Positions 19,092-29,907 are shown, counted from the first letter of the stretch. The stretch is DNA of 38,089 nucleotides from Paracidovorax anthurii (GCF_003269065.1 NZ_QLTA01000053.1:1-38089), one strand, 5' to 3'. Notes: a model not told the origin generated them from the sequence alone. Translations and numbers: made by a program.

Positions 19092-19526
19092 CTACTGCCA
19101 GCAAACGGAGTTGTTGACGCCACTGCAGCCCCGGACCCCCAGGCTGGTGATATTGATTTCCCTGAGCGCCGGCTCGTTGTACTGCGGGGTGGCGAATACC
19201 TGCACGCAATCCTTGATCGCCTGCCCTCCACAGGCGCGGGCACCGATCAGATAGGATGCCTCCTTGCTGCTGCCGCTGCTTCCTGAATGGGTCCTGAACG
19301 GAGCGTCCTCGGCGCCCGCATTGAGAGCCAGATAAGTGTTGTTCTGGGTCATATACCGTTCCTGCTGCTGCAGGAACACGATGAGGGCATTGCGGCCTTC
19401 GGTCCGCTTGGATTTTCTCATCGACTCCATGTACGAGGGATAAGCAACAGCCGCGAGAACACCGATGATGGCGACCACGATCATCAGCTCGATGAGCGTA
19501 AATCCCTTTTGCTTCATTTCAGACAT
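19092..19526 (-). CDS. pilE: Minor type IV pilin PilE
   Basis: 144 residues. The prepilin leader MSEMKQKG precedes the cleavage site [21 protein letters not shown] with the conserved Glu5. The following [38 protein letters not shown] is the alpha-1 helix and the PilE-type N-terminal domain. Two Cys pairs occur in the C-terminal half (ACGG, DCVQ, GCSG, VCWQ), which may form the D-region disulphide. AGGAGA lies five bases before the ATG at 19526; a second ATG three codons on is possible. It follows pilY1 by nine bases and precedes fimT by five. It acts with PilV, PilW, PilX and PilY1 to prime pilus assembly. Confidence 0.92.
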   Translation of the reverse strand: MSEMKQKGFTLIELMIVVAIIGVLAAVAYPSYMESMRKSKRTEGRNALIVFLQQQERYMTQNNTYLALNAGAEDAPFRTHSGSSGSSKEASYLIGARACGGQAIKDCVQVFATPQYNEPALREINITSLGVRGCSGVNNSVCWQ

Positions 19527-19535
19527 TACATTCTC

Positions 19536-22500
19536 CTATTTCCCCTTCAGTTCCCGATAATTGTTGATCTGCCGCCACGAGAGCCGACCAACAACGGTTT
19601 CTGCGGTCTTGACATCCGAAATGGAGAGTCTGTTTTCACCATTTGCAGATGGCCTGCCGAGGACTATAGTTTCCATTTTCTTCCTCAAACCAGTAGAGTC
19701 GCTGACGGAAGTAGTTGCTGTTAATCCGAAGATAATCGGCGCGCCTTGCGAAGCGGCAGTGATATTCGAAACATCCCCCTGCCCGGAAGCGATATTTGCT
19801 GTATAGGTATAGCTCGCCCCCCCGCCACAGGCACTGGCTGCCTTGGAGGATGGCAGAAGACTAGTGAACATTATCTGCCTTCCGAAAAGGACAGCGTTGG
19901 TGACTTGCCGCTCTCCCCCACCCGGGCCGCCATTGGGGAAATCCATGAACCATCCTGCTCTTTTACTCACCCCTCCCGCACCTGGACCAACCTGACGAGG
20001 TGGCGCCCAGATGAAGGGGCTGTTGATAATGGTCGAATTGCTGACCGTCGCCTGCTGCAAGCGGGTTCGCCCATTGAAACGAGATTCACCGCGTGTATCT
20101 ATCTGGTTATCACCGGGCGAGTCATACAACATATAGAACGATTGCACCTGCGTGGCTGCGTTGATGACGTTGTCCGCGGCCTCAAGATATTTCCCGGTGC
20201 CGAAGCCGATCAGATAAGAGCCTTCGGGACCAAATGCGATGGAGGGCATCATGCTGATCGGCTGCGCCTTTTCATCTGCCGTCCTGGCGATGTACATCGG
20301 GGTGGGGGTAGTGCTATCCTTCTTGAAATAGGACAGCCGCGCGAGATCCCATCCGGAGGAGGCGGTGCTGGAAAGATTGGCCTCGTTCATGTCCAGCTTC
20401 CAGAATTGGCCATGAAGGTCTCCGAAATAGAAATACTGAACCCCGCCATTCTCGTCGCTGGTGGCTTCGAAATTGATAAGGCCTGTCGCTTTCGCCCGCC
20501 CGGTTCCCGCACCATCCGAATCCACCTCCTGGGTCCCCGATCGCAAGTTATTGGTGAACGGAAGCGATATCTTGAAATAGTTTCTTCCCAGACTCCAGGG
20601 GTCCGAAGTGGACTTACTGAGGTCCAAAAGAAAGAGCGCAGGAGATCCAGTGGTGCTGTAACTCCCCGCTCCATCATCCACGTAGTTGTTGATTCCGCCC
20701 GGGACTACAGCAAACCATTTGTATACCTTGGAGTTGGCGCCTTTCGGACTGGTCCGGATCTTCATGATCTTGGGTGTCCCGACGACGTTGCCGAGATCAG
20801 GGTCATTGGCGTGGGTGAATTCCCACAGCACCTTATCCTTGGAGAAATTCGCTGGATTGGTGATATCCAGAGCGACGACGCCTTGCCCTCCCCCGCCCGT
20901 GCCGGACACCAGCACGGTTTTCCAGTCATTGCCCACCTGAGCTTCGCCGACGATGGGGGTACCGTCGAAATAACTGGTATGCCTGCTCGAGTTGTAGTCG
21001 ACGGCGGTCAGCAGCGACAGCTTGGGCCCCAGCCAACTGGGAATGTAAGCAAAGAGTTCCTTCATGCTGGTGGCATCGAACGCATGCAGCATCCCATCAT
21101 TGGCTCCCACGAATACCGCCGGAGCCCGGTTCTTCTGGGCGCCGTAGAAGTTTCTGTATTCGGGCGTGCTGAATTTCCGGGACGGAGCGCCCGAATAGAC
21201 CACCGCAGAATTGATGATGTCTCCCATGCGCGAGCCTCTCTGGCGGAACGTCGTTCCTTCCAGCGCCCGATAGCCCCGGATGAAATTGAGCCGGTCCTGC
21301 CCCAGCTTGTCGGAGGAGGCCGTGGCTGTGGGCTTGCTCAGATGGCCTTGCAGCGCGGATTCGATGGAACCCCAGCTGAATTCCGTGGCATACCCCGTCA
21401 GCGTGTTCGTGGATTTACCGACGAAGATCTTTCGCTGCTGGACCGTCTGGGCATCACTCAGCGCATCCAGCAAGGATGCGGCGGAAACCATGTCGGACTC
21501 ATCCCCTTGCACCACGCCACCGCTGGCCCCGGCCCGGATGGGCGTACGGATGACATCGCCCGACCAGAATTCAGGATCGAATCTACCGATATACACATGG
21601 CCATCGTCCGTCGTGAGCTGCTTCGTCGACGCGGCCGGTGCCGAAATTGTGTTGGCGCTCTTCGTGGCCGAAGCGAAAATATCGTCGAGCGCCTTGAGCA
21701 CTGCTTGCGAGTTGCTGGCAAGAAAATAGGTCTTGGCGTCGCCAGAGCTGTCGCTCTTCTGCCAGTGCCGGCTATTGAATTCACCCTTTAACGTCGCAGG
21801 CGTGAAGGGATTCCCATCCCCATCGGGATCGTTGAATCCACCGTATTTGGCGGTCAGAAAAAGCTGGGACTGCTGACGGATCTGCAGATCGTTGCTGTTG
21901 TCCTTTTCATTGACATCCAGAACGTAAGTCGTCACTCTCATTCCGGGGCGCTGCTTTTCTGTCTGAGTCCATTGGGTACCACGAATATCATGGGTATGCG
22001 CCCAATATGCAGCACCTGCAACATAATACGCAGCCGTTCCAGTTGCACCGGTCTTCTTGGCTTCCAGCCCCCACAAGGAGGAATCTTTCACGTCCGTGGG
22101 ATTACTGGAAGCCTGACTGGCTCCATTACCATCCAGATAGGGCACGGCATTCCCGGATTCAAACCCCCCCACCACCTTGGTCCAGTCCACCAGATTGGGA
22201 ATGTTATTGCTCGGACTGACTTCGCTTACCCGGTTGAAATCATCGTTTCCAAGCAATCTATTTCCGGGAAGGGATTTATCGGCATGGGTGAATTTGTCTC
22301 CGATGAGCACGATGCTGTTGCGCAGGCAAGCGTAGTTCTTCGTGCTGGAACCGCCCTCGAACGGATCGTTCCACGATGTATATACAGGATAACCATCGCG
22401 CGTGTCCGTGTCGATGGTCGAAACTGCCTGGCTGGTGGGTTGCAGGCCCTGGAGATAACGTAATGATTCGTAATAAAGCTCCCCGAGCGGATCGGAACGC

Positions 22501-23648
22501 TTGTAAACACCGGGGGTGGGACCCGTCCGGCCGAACATATTAAGATAATTAATGACCCCGCTTTTTCCTTCGCTGGCACTGCGGGGATTGACGGCGAAAA
22601 CACCCGTATCCCCGTCCCACTCCGCATAAGGATTGGCTCCCTTGACGGCATTGCCATCGCTATCTACGGCCTTCAATCCCACAAAGGTCATCGGTGCGCG
22701 AAGAACCCCCCCGTAGCGGGTGGTTCCGTCATCCATCAAATACCCGAACGCGGCCACCCGCAGGCGGTCGCTATATTTCTGCAGGTTGCCCACGGGTTTG
22801 TAGTAGCCACTGGGGTATTTCTTGCACAGATAATCCCTGGGATCCACCAGGGCCGGGCCACTGGAATCACATACCTTGACGCGAGTGAAGAACATGTCCG
22901 TCGAAAGGATCGATGAACCCGACGCCGGCCCCCTGTATCTGGCAGGGGTCGATTTCTGTGCCCCGAGGCTATTGGCGAACATGGGCACCACGCAATAGCC
23001 GGTTTCCGCCGCATTGCTGAAAAATATCCTGTTCAAGCAATTGCTGATGTAAACAGGGCCGTTGTGGTCTCCGAGCAGGCTGCTCGGGAACACTGTCCGG
23101 GCGATGTCATTCGATACGGACTTCTTGGGGAAGCGTAAGCCGTCCGTCCAGAAATCGACGGGAAGCACGGCACGCTGTAGCACCGTGGTGTCCGGGGTAT
23201 CCACGATCCGATCCCCTCCCGTGAGGCCGAAACGCAATATGTCGATGGCCGAACTGGAAGCCCAGTTCATGAAGCTGCCACTGAACCCCGTCCCCCCGCA
23301 CTGACGCGACGATGCGGGCCCGATGCGTTCGAAACGGCGGTCATCCTCCGAAGCGGCATTGACGTACCGATAGCAACTGTTGGAATCGAAATAGCCGATG
23401 TACTCCTGCGACGGGTCATAAAGATCTCGGTACTGCGCACCCACGGTCGGAAACTCCACCGACAATGCCAGGGTGAGCGTGGGTTTCTGCCCGGAATCCT
23501 GGGTATAGAGTGCATCGGCCGCCAGATGGATAGGCGCAATATTGGGTGGCGATTTCTGGCCGAACGAAAAGGTGCCATGCGTGATCACGAGCAGGGCACT
23601 CGCGAGCAGGATCCACCGTGCGGCGCTGGAGTAGGGCAGGATTTTCAT
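19536..23648 (-). CDS. pilY1: Type IV pilus tip adhesin/assembly protein PilY1
   Basis: 1370 residues with an N-terminal signal peptide (WILLASALLVITHGTFSFG). The C-terminal half, about residues 700-1330, is the PilY1 beta-propeller: FVGANDGMLHAFDA, AYIPSWLGPKL, YFDGTPIVGEAQVG, VLVSGTGGGGQGVVALD, and FYFGDLHGQFWKLDM near 1075-1090. The last is the usual calcium-site neighbourhood, though the preceding loop (TSDENGGVQ) is a poor match to the D-x-D/N-x-D-G form. A better EF-hand-like loop, NDPDGDGNPF, is at about 605-613. The variable N-terminal half has many Tyr, Asn and Cys residues, as expected of a surface-exposed adhesin. It promotes pilus extension by opposing retraction and mediates surface sensing. 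It is 16 bases after pilX. Base composition is less GC-rich than the flanking operons. Confidence 0.96.
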   Translation of the reverse strand: MKILPYSSAARWILLASALLVITHGTFSFGQKSPPNIAPIHLAADALYTQDSGQKPTLTLALSVEFPTVGAQYRDLYDPSQEYIGYFDSNSCYRYVNAASEDDRRFERIGPASSRQCGGTGFSGSFMNWASSSAIDILRFGLTGGDRIVDTPDTTVLQRAVLPVDFWTDGLRFPKKSVSNDIARTVFPSSLLGDHNGPVYISNCLNRIFFSNAAETGYCVVPMFANSLGAQKSTPARYRGPASGSSILSTDMFFTRVKVCDSSGPALVDPRDYLCKKYPSGYYKPVGNLQKYSDRLRVAAFGYLMDDGTTRYGGVLRAPMTFVGLKAVDSDGNAVKGANPYAEWDGDTGVFAVNPRSASEGKSGVINYLNMFGRTGPTPGVYKRSDPLGELYYESLRYLQGLQPTSQAVSTIDTDTRDGYPVYTSWNDPFEGGSSTKNYACLRNSIVLIGDKFTHADKSLPGNRLLGNDDFNRVSEVSPSNNIPNLVDWTKVVGGFESGNAVPYLDGNGASQASSNPTDVKDSSLWGLEAKKTGATGTAAYYVAGAAYWAHTHDIRGTQWTQTEKQRPGMRVTTYVLDVNEKDNSNDLQIRQQSQLFLTAKYGGFNDPDGDGNPFTPATLKGEFNSRHWQKSDSSGDAKTYFLASNSQAVLKALDDIFASATKSANTISAPAASTKQLTTDDGHVYIGRFDPEFWSGDVIRTPIRAGASGGVVQGDESDMVSAASLLDALSDAQTVQQRKIFVGKSTNTLTGYATEFSWGSIESALQGHLSKPTATASSDKLGQDRLNFIRGYRALEGTTFRQRGSRMGDIINSAVVYSGAPSRKFSTPEYRNFYGAQKNRAPAVFVGANDGMLHAFDATSMKELFAYIPSWLGPKLSLLTAVDYNSSRHTSYFDGTPIVGEAQVGNDWKTVLVSGTGGGGQGVVALDITNPANFSKDKVLWEFTHANDPDLGNVVGTPKIMKIRTSPKGANSKVYKWFAVVPGGINNYVDDGAGSYSTTGSPALFLLDLSKSTSDPWSLGRNYFKISLPFTNNLRSGTQEVDSDGAGTGRAKATGLINFEATSDENGGVQYFYFGDLHGQFWKLDMNEANLSSTASSGWDLARLSYFKKDSTTPTPMYIARTADEKAQPISMMPSIAFGPEGSYLIGFGTGKYLEAADNVINAATQVQSFYMLYDSPGDNQIDTRGESRFNGRTRLQQATVSNSTIINSPFIWAPPRQVGPGAGGVSKRAGWFMDFPNGGPGGGERQVTNAVLFGRQIMFTSLLPSSKAASACGGGASYTYTANIASGQGDVSNITAASQGAPIIFGLTATTSVSDSTGLRKKMETIVLGRPSANGENRLSISDVKTAETVVGRLSWRQINNYRELKGK

Positions 23649-23664
23649 GGTGCTTCAGGAAGAT

Positions 23665-24282
23665 TCATTCCTTACGGAACAGCATTTGCACGACAGACTG
23701 GATGTCGCTGCGGGGGCCAAAACCCATCGAGGTCACGCGGTACACGTATTTCTTGGTGGCCCCATACGATGCATCGTTGCCGATCGCCGTGTCGTCCAGT
23801 ACCTCGACGATGTAGCGCGGCTCATACGCGGGCTTCAGGCCGGAGATGGCCCCGGAAGCAGAGGCGAAGCTTCTGCCGGTGAAGTCGCCAAAGTCCGTTG
23901 CGGAATTGCCCACGAAGTCCACGCTGAGCCAGGCGGGCTTGCCGGAGGGATCGGATGCGCAGAGCCCTTTCTGGGGACCGGCACTTCCGCAGTTGGGAAC
24001 GAAATCGAGCGCGTTGCCGGAGGAAAAACTCTCCAGGCGATTGCTGGCATTGGCATTCGGTCCGCGGATGTCGAACTCGGCATCCATCAGGCCGGCTTCC
24101 GCGGATTGCCATGCCAACTGGTAATCGCGGTCGTTCCGTGCCCCCCGCTCTCCCATGATGGACAACTGGACGCCAGCGATGCCCAGGCCGGAGACGATGA
24201 CCATCAGGATCAGCACCACGATCAGCGAGGCACCGTTTTGCGCTTTTCCCGGCCTGCGGCCGGCATACGGATGAGACTGCAT
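23665..24282 (-). CDS. pilX: Minor pilin PilX
   Basis: 205 residues from the ATG at 24282 (MQSHPYAGRRPGKAQNGASL). The upstream open frame overlaps pilW and is discarded. The N-terminal segment NGASLIVVLILMVIVSGLG followed by ERGARNDRDYQLAWQSAEAG, LMDAE is the PilX N-terminal pattern, in which G|A-x-L replaces the usual G|F and the helix carries no Glu5. The C-terminal domain contains a Cys pair (NCGSAG, LCASD) and ends YRVTSMGFGPRSDIQSVVQM, as in PilX/PilX-like proteins. It is part of the minor-pilin tip complex bridging the core pilins and PilY1. It starts 11 bases after pilW and lies 16 before pilY1. Confidence 0.9.
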   Translation of the reverse strand: MQSHPYAGRRPGKAQNGASLIVVLILMVIVSGLGIAGVQLSIMGERGARNDRDYQLAWQSAEAGLMDAEFDIRGPNANASNRLESFSSGNALDFVPNCGSAGPQKGLCASDPSGKPAWLSVDFVGNSATDFGDFTGRSFASASGAISGLKPAYEPRYIVEVLDDTAIGNDASYGATKKYVYRVTSMGFGPRSDIQSVVQMLFRKE

Positions 24283-24293
24283 AAGGCGTGCCG

Positions 24294-25277
24294 TCAAAGG
24301 TTGTCCTGCGGGTTGCGCAGGTGGACGGTGAAGGTGACCGACTGGCGCAGCCGTGCATCCCGCTGCGAGGCAAAGGCGCTGCCAGGATCGGCGACGGTGT
24401 CCATGACGCCGCGTGTGCCCAGGGGATACTGGGCAGGCACGGCCGTTTCGGGCGCCGAGCCTGCCGGCCCCCGCAGCACCATCCCGACGCGAATGGACCG
24501 CACACGGCGCCAATTGGCGAGCGTGGCGGTGTTGCTCGCGCTGGTGAGCTGGTCGGCCCTCAGGTATTGCTTGGGAATCGTGTCCGTTGCCTCGGTCACC
24601 ACGCCCCCCGGGGTAACGCCATCAACGCCATAGAGGACCTGCAGGTTCTCTACTCCCTCCACCAGCGGGGTGCTGCAGAACCCCGACGGCGCAGACACAC
24701 AGCGCCGCGCGCACATCAGCGACGGCTGCCCCGTGCCAGCAGGGGTGTCCACATAAAACACGCTGACCATCCGGTCGGCGGCGTTGACCGGAGGCGTCTC
24801 CACGGTACCGTCGCAACCGATCATCGTCCGGTCCCCGGCCCCGCCGGGCGTGACTTCGCCTGACTGGTAACGGACGATGAGCAGGTCACTGCCATTGAGG
24901 CCGGCATTGCCGCCGCCCGCCGAGGTGGCGGAGCCGGTGGCCAGGCCAGCGTCGAACCCGGCGTTGTTGAAACCCTTGATGTTGGGCTCGGTGTTCTGGG
25001 CCGGGAGGGGGAAATCGGAACCCACGTTGACGGCGTACCGGGCGTTGATGAACCCGCCCTGGAGGATGATCCGCCGCATGATGCTTTCGGCCAGGCGTCC
25101 GTTGTCCCGCAGTTGGGATGCCGCATCGACAGACCGGAAGCCTGCGCGGGCGGTGCTCATTGCCGCGACGGCAGCCATGACGACGAGCAGGCTCACGGCC
25201 ATGGCAACCAGCAGCTCCACCAGGGTGAGGCCCTGCTGTGAATGGCGGGAAAGGTGGGAACAGGTGGGCTTGGACAT
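24294..25277 (-). CDS. pilW: Minor pilin PilW
   Basis: 327 residues. A 16-residue leader (MSKPTCSHLSRHSQQG) precedes the prepilin cleavage site G|LTLVELLVAMAVSLLVVMAA with the conserved Glu5. The helix continues to ASQLRDNGRLAESIMRRIILQGGF, the typical PilW transition where residues GRLAESIMRR precede the globular domain. The soluble domain has paired Cys residues (MIGCDG, CARRC, GFCSTP) and the late LQVLYGVD and VGMVLRG strands common to PilW. It is a minor pilin needed to place PilY1 at the pilus tip. Its gene starts 12 bases after pilV. Confidence 0.9.
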   Translation of the reverse strand: MSKPTCSHLSRHSQQGLTLVELLVAMAVSLLVVMAAVAAMSTARAGFRSVDAASQLRDNGRLAESIMRRIILQGGFINARYAVNVGSDFPLPAQNTEPNIKGFNNAGFDAGLATGSATSAGGGNAGLNGSDLLIVRYQSGEVTPGGAGDRTMIGCDGTVETPPVNAADRMVSVFYVDTPAGTGQPSLMCARRCVSAPSGFCSTPLVEGVENLQVLYGVDGVTPGGVVTEATDTIPKQYLRADQLTSASNTATLANWRRVRSIRVGMVLRGPAGSAPETAVPAQYPLGTRGVMDTVADPGSAFASQRDARLRQSVTFTVHLRNPQDNL

Positions 25278-25289
25278 GGCAGTCTTCCT

Positions 25290-26075
25290 TCAGGAGGCGC
25301 TTCCGGCGACGACCGGAAAAACGACGGCCGGACGCAATGCCCTGTCGAACGCCCCGGTGTTGATACCGGCGGTGCTCGTGGCATCCATTCCCGTGGCGCC
25401 GCGCAGCGTGTTGCCCCGCGTCCAGCCTATCTTCAGGACGATCGTCCCGCCCGTGTTGTTGCACGCCCAGACCGGGCGCCCATCGGCATCGTAAGGATTG
25501 CTGTCCTGACAGAGCAGGATCCGGGCTCCGGGCAACTCCGCGGAAATGCGCTGCACCCATTCGTACATGTCCCGCTGGGCCACGGAGATGGACACATGCT
25601 CGTCGGAACTGCTCCCCGAGATGGCGGATGCGCAGGCATCCGACGATCCCGGATAGCCACAGTTGGGATTCGCCAGCGTGGTGCTGGTGGAGTCGTACAG
25701 GTAAGGGTTATCAGTCGCGGCCAGTTTGATGGCGGTGTTCTTGTTGCTCCGCATGAGCTCGGCCAGTTCCTGCCCATATCGCGCTGCCGACGCTTGCAAC
25801 CGGGCTTCCCGGCTGGCCTGCAGCGAGGTGGCCTGGAGGCTCACGGCGCCGAGCATGCCCACACTCAGCACGACGATGGAGACGAGGACTTCCACCAGGG
25901 AGAGGCCACGTTCCGCCAGCGCGACGCGGAGGGGAAACGGCGGGCGAGCGCCCGTGCCGCGCCGGGCCGTCGAGCCTCCACGGAGAGGCACGGGCCCAAC
26001 ACCTCGTTTGCCCTGCAACTGCCGGGTCTGCGATTGCTCTTCCAGTGACGCCTGAAGGGTGAGGTGGTGGGCCAT
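25290..26075 (-). CDS. pilV: Minor pilin PilV, with unusually long leader
   Basis: 261 residues as annotated. The prepilin cleavage motif AERG|LSLVEVLVSIVVLSVG, with Glu5, occurs only after 57 residues if the ATG at 26075 is used. Type III leaders are commonly around 6-30 residues. No ribosome binding site precedes that ATG. A GTG at codon 29 or a CTG two residues before AERG could be the true start, so the protein may be shorter. After the helix (MLGAVSLQATSLQASREARLQASAARYGQELAELMRSN, here quoted in parts: MLGAVSLQATSLQ, AARYGQELAELMRSN) the domain follows the PilV/IV-pilus modification pattern, with Cys in NCGYPG, ACASA, LLCQD and WACNN. It is the first gene of the operon. Confidence 0.85.
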   Translation of the reverse strand: MAHHLTLQASLEEQSQTRQLQGKRGVGPVPLRGGSTARRGTGARPPFPLRVALAERGLSLVEVLVSIVVLSVGMLGAVSLQATSLQASREARLQASAARYGQELAELMRSNKNTAIKLAATDNPYLYDSTSTTLANPNCGYPGSSDACASAISGSSSDEHVSISVAQRDMYEWVQRISAELPGARILLCQDSNPYDADGRPVWACNNTGGTIVLKIGWTRGNTLRGATGMDATSTAGINTGAFDRALRPAVVFPVVAGSAS

Positions 26076-27103
26076 TTCGTTTCAATGCGAGCCGCCGGGG
26101 CCTGCACTTTTGAGTGGGAATGGTCGCGATCATAGACATGTGTTGATTAGTTTCATAGTGTTTCTCTCAATAACATTTATTAATAAGGACCGAGGCCTGA
26201 ATTTACACGACCGATCCGTTGTGGTTGAATCGCAAACATCCATCGGAAGGACACGATTCTTTCCTTTTCTCATTTTGGCACAGGAAGTCCATCATCAAAC
26301 CAACGGAAAAACATCAATACAAATCAACAACTTACAACAACAACCTACAGTACATTGGAGGATGAATGAGGATCTTTTGAGGTTCTCTTGAGATTTATGA
26401 GACTTTTGAGGTTTATGAGATTTTCTTGAGCTTTATGAGGTTTTGATAATCCTCCAGATAACACTGCGAGAGATTATTCCCAGCGGATCGCTTCCGACAG
26501 GCCCTGGTTATTCAGGATTTTTGAGAAATCTGGCCAGATGCGACGTCCACCCGACTTGCATTGGCGATTCCCGCCGCCATCCGAATGGAGGAGCGACGTC
26601 AGATCCGGGCGGTCTCCAACCCGCTATGCCCCGCCTGGCCTCTGAGGCAGGGGAGCGAAGATGAAGGGAACCTGCCGCCACCCCGGGTCCCGCGCACGGG
26701 GGATGAACAGTACTGCAGAGGGCGGCCTCGGGCGCGCGGCGACGCCCCGCGGGCGGGTATCCCCCCCACGCCAGGGGCCTCGCGGCCCCTCCCCCGGCTT
26801 GGTTTGGGGGCACGCCTGTGCCTTGGTTTCCCCAGATGGCGGCGGGGGACTGCCCCCGGGGAGGTTTTCGCCACCCCCATCCAAGGCGCGCCAGCCCCCC
26901 GTCGGTCCATGGGTAGCGGCGTGGGGAGTGAAAGTTTTTGAGGATTTGAGAGGTTCGCCCGGCAACCCGCTCCCATCGGGATAGGCTTCAGCGACCTCCC
27001 ACCGGCCGGCATGCCGCGGCCGCAGGGCACCGACCTGCCCGGGTGTGCAGGCAGCGCAGGCCCTGTCTCCGCCCCCGGGGACGCGGCAGAACGGGCCCTG
27101 TGG
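26076..27103. other. 1-kb gene-free gap between pil operon and pgi
   Basis: No gene is supported on either strand. Bases 26110-26540 are strongly AT-rich for this genome and should hold the pil operon promoter reading leftward: a TATGAT hexamer on the minus strand at 26129-26134 is a possible -10, without a good -35. The repeated TTTATGAG element lies in this part. Bases 26540-27103 switch to very high GC with short hairpins, AGGGGCC-TCGC-GGCCCCT at 26773-26790 and GGGGG-ACTG-CCCCC at 26844-26857. TTTTTGAGGATTTGAG at about 26935 echoes the AT-rich repeats. No tRNA cloverleaf or clear terminator was found. Confidence 0.5.
26394..26439 (+). repeat. Three TTTATGAG repeats in AT-rich leader region
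   Basis: TTTATGAG occurs at 26394-26401, 26412-26419 and 26432-26439, spaced 18 and 20 bases, with TTTTGAGG and TTCTTGAG pieces between them (26374-26448). This makes an imperfect tandem array. The function is unknown: it could be operator half-sites or slippage products. Confidence 0.65.
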
Positions 27104-28708
<1,605 letters not shown>

Positions 28709-28722
28709 GGCGGCGTCCCTCC

Positions 28723-29670
28723 TCATGCGGCCAGGATCATCTGTTCGAGCTTGGCCGCGTCGGCCGCGAAGGCGCGGATGCCCTCGGCCAGCTTCTCGGT
28801 CGCCATCGCGTCGGCATTGAGCGCATAGCGGAAGGCGGGCTCGTCGTAGCGCACCGGCTGCAGCGCCAGACCGCGCGCGGCCTCGGGGTCGAGCGCGCGC
28901 GGCAGCGGCGCGTCCGACGCGGCGAGCTGCGCGAGCAGCTCGGGCGCGATGGTGAGCAGGTCGCAGCCGGCCAGCGCCGTGATCTGGCCCACGTTGCGGA
29001 AGCTCGCGCCCATCACCTCGGTGCGGATGCCGAAATGCTTGTAGTACTGGTAGATCTGGCGCACCGACTGCACGCCGGGGTCGTTCGCGCCGGCCATGGC
29101 CGCCTCGTCCCACTGCGCGCCGGCCTGCTTCTTGTACCAGTCGTAGATGCGGCCCACGAAGGGCGAGATGAGCTGCACCCGGGCCGCGCCGCAGGCCACG
29201 GCCTGCACGGGCGAGAACAGCAGCGTGAGGTTGGTGTGGATGCCGCGCTCCTCCAGGATGCGCGCGGCCTCGATGCCCTCCCAGGTGGCGGCGACCTTGA
29301 TCAGCACCCGGGCCGTGTCCACGCCCTCGGCGCGGTAGAGATCGACGATGCGCTCGCCGCGCGTCACCGTGGCCATGGTGTCGAACGACAGGCGCGCGTC
29401 CACCTCGGTGGAGACGCGGCCCGGGATCAGCGCGAGGATCTCGCAGCCGAAGCGCACGATGAGCCGGTCCATGATCTCGTCCAGCGCCCGCCCGCGCCAG
29501 CGCTCCACGGATTCCCGCAGCAGGGGGGCGTATTCGGCCTTCTGCACGGCCTTGAGGATCAGCGAGGGGTTGGTGGTCGCATCCTGCGGCCGGTAGGCGC
29601 CGAGCTGGCGGAAGTCGCCCGTGTCGGCCACCACGGTGGTGACCTGCTTGAGGGCGTCGAGTTGGTTCAT
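28723..29670 (-). CDS. tal: Transaldolase
   Basis: 315 residues from the ATG at 29670 ([20 protein letters not shown]) with GGAGG six bases upstream. It transfers a dihydroxyacetone unit between sedoheptulose 7-phosphate and glyceraldehyde 3-phosphate in the non-oxidative pentose phosphate pathway. [12 protein letters not shown] (about 30-41) and the active-site segment [15 protein letters not shown], with Schiff-base Lys125, are the two transaldolase signatures. [17 protein letters not shown] and FVGRIYDW also match the TalB type. It is the first gene of the tal-pgi pair, divergent from zwf. The pair supports use of xylulose 5-phosphate and fructose 6-phosphate from polyols. Confidence 0.97.
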   Translation of the reverse strand: MNQLDALKQVTTVVADTGDFRQLGAYRPQDATTNPSLILKAVQKAEYAPLLRESVERWRGRALDEIMDRLIVRFGCEILALIPGRVSTEVDARLSFDTMATVTRGERIVDLYRAEGVDTARVLIKVAATWEGIEAARILEERGIHTNLTLLFSPVQAVACGAARVQLISPFVGRIYDWYKKQAGAQWDEAAMAGANDPGVQSVRQIYQYYKHFGIRTEVMGASFRNVGQITALAGCDLLTIAPELLAQLAASDAPLPRALDPEAARGLALQPVRYDEPAFRYALNADAMATEKLAEGIRAFAADAAKLEQMILAA

Positions 29671-29788
29671 GCAATCCTCCGGGTTGGAATGGGGGCGGGC
29701 GCGGCGGCCGGTGCCGGGGCCTCGCAGGCCTGCACCATGGGCAGGGAGGCAGGGGCCCGCGCGCGGCGCCACCCCGGAGTGTAGGCGC

Positions 29789-29842
29789 GATGTAACCGGA
29801 GTTCCTGTCAGCCGGCACCCCATGGTGAAACTCGGTAACATC
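29789..29842. promoter_or_regulatory. Candidate HexR operator pair between tal and zwf
   Basis: GATGTAACCGGAG at 29789-29801 and CTCGGTAACATC at 29831-29842 form an inverted repeat (GATGT-A/T-ACCG) in the divergent tal/zwf region. The right arm also sits inside TGAAACTCGGTAACA, which partly matches the TGTAAT-N3-ATTACA-type HexR site known from gammaproteobacteria. hexR lies just beyond zwf, so control of both transcripts by HexR is plausible. Confidence 0.4.
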
Positions 29843-29907
29843 CTCCGGAACGTTTTTGCGAGATAACACACCCTTTATCCATCCAACGCTTCGGGAGTGC
29901 GACGGCA

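Noticed and set aside
26371..26448. The TTTATGAG array considered as a CRISPR
   Set aside because: The units are only eight bases, spacing is irregular and below 21 bases, and no cas genes are near.
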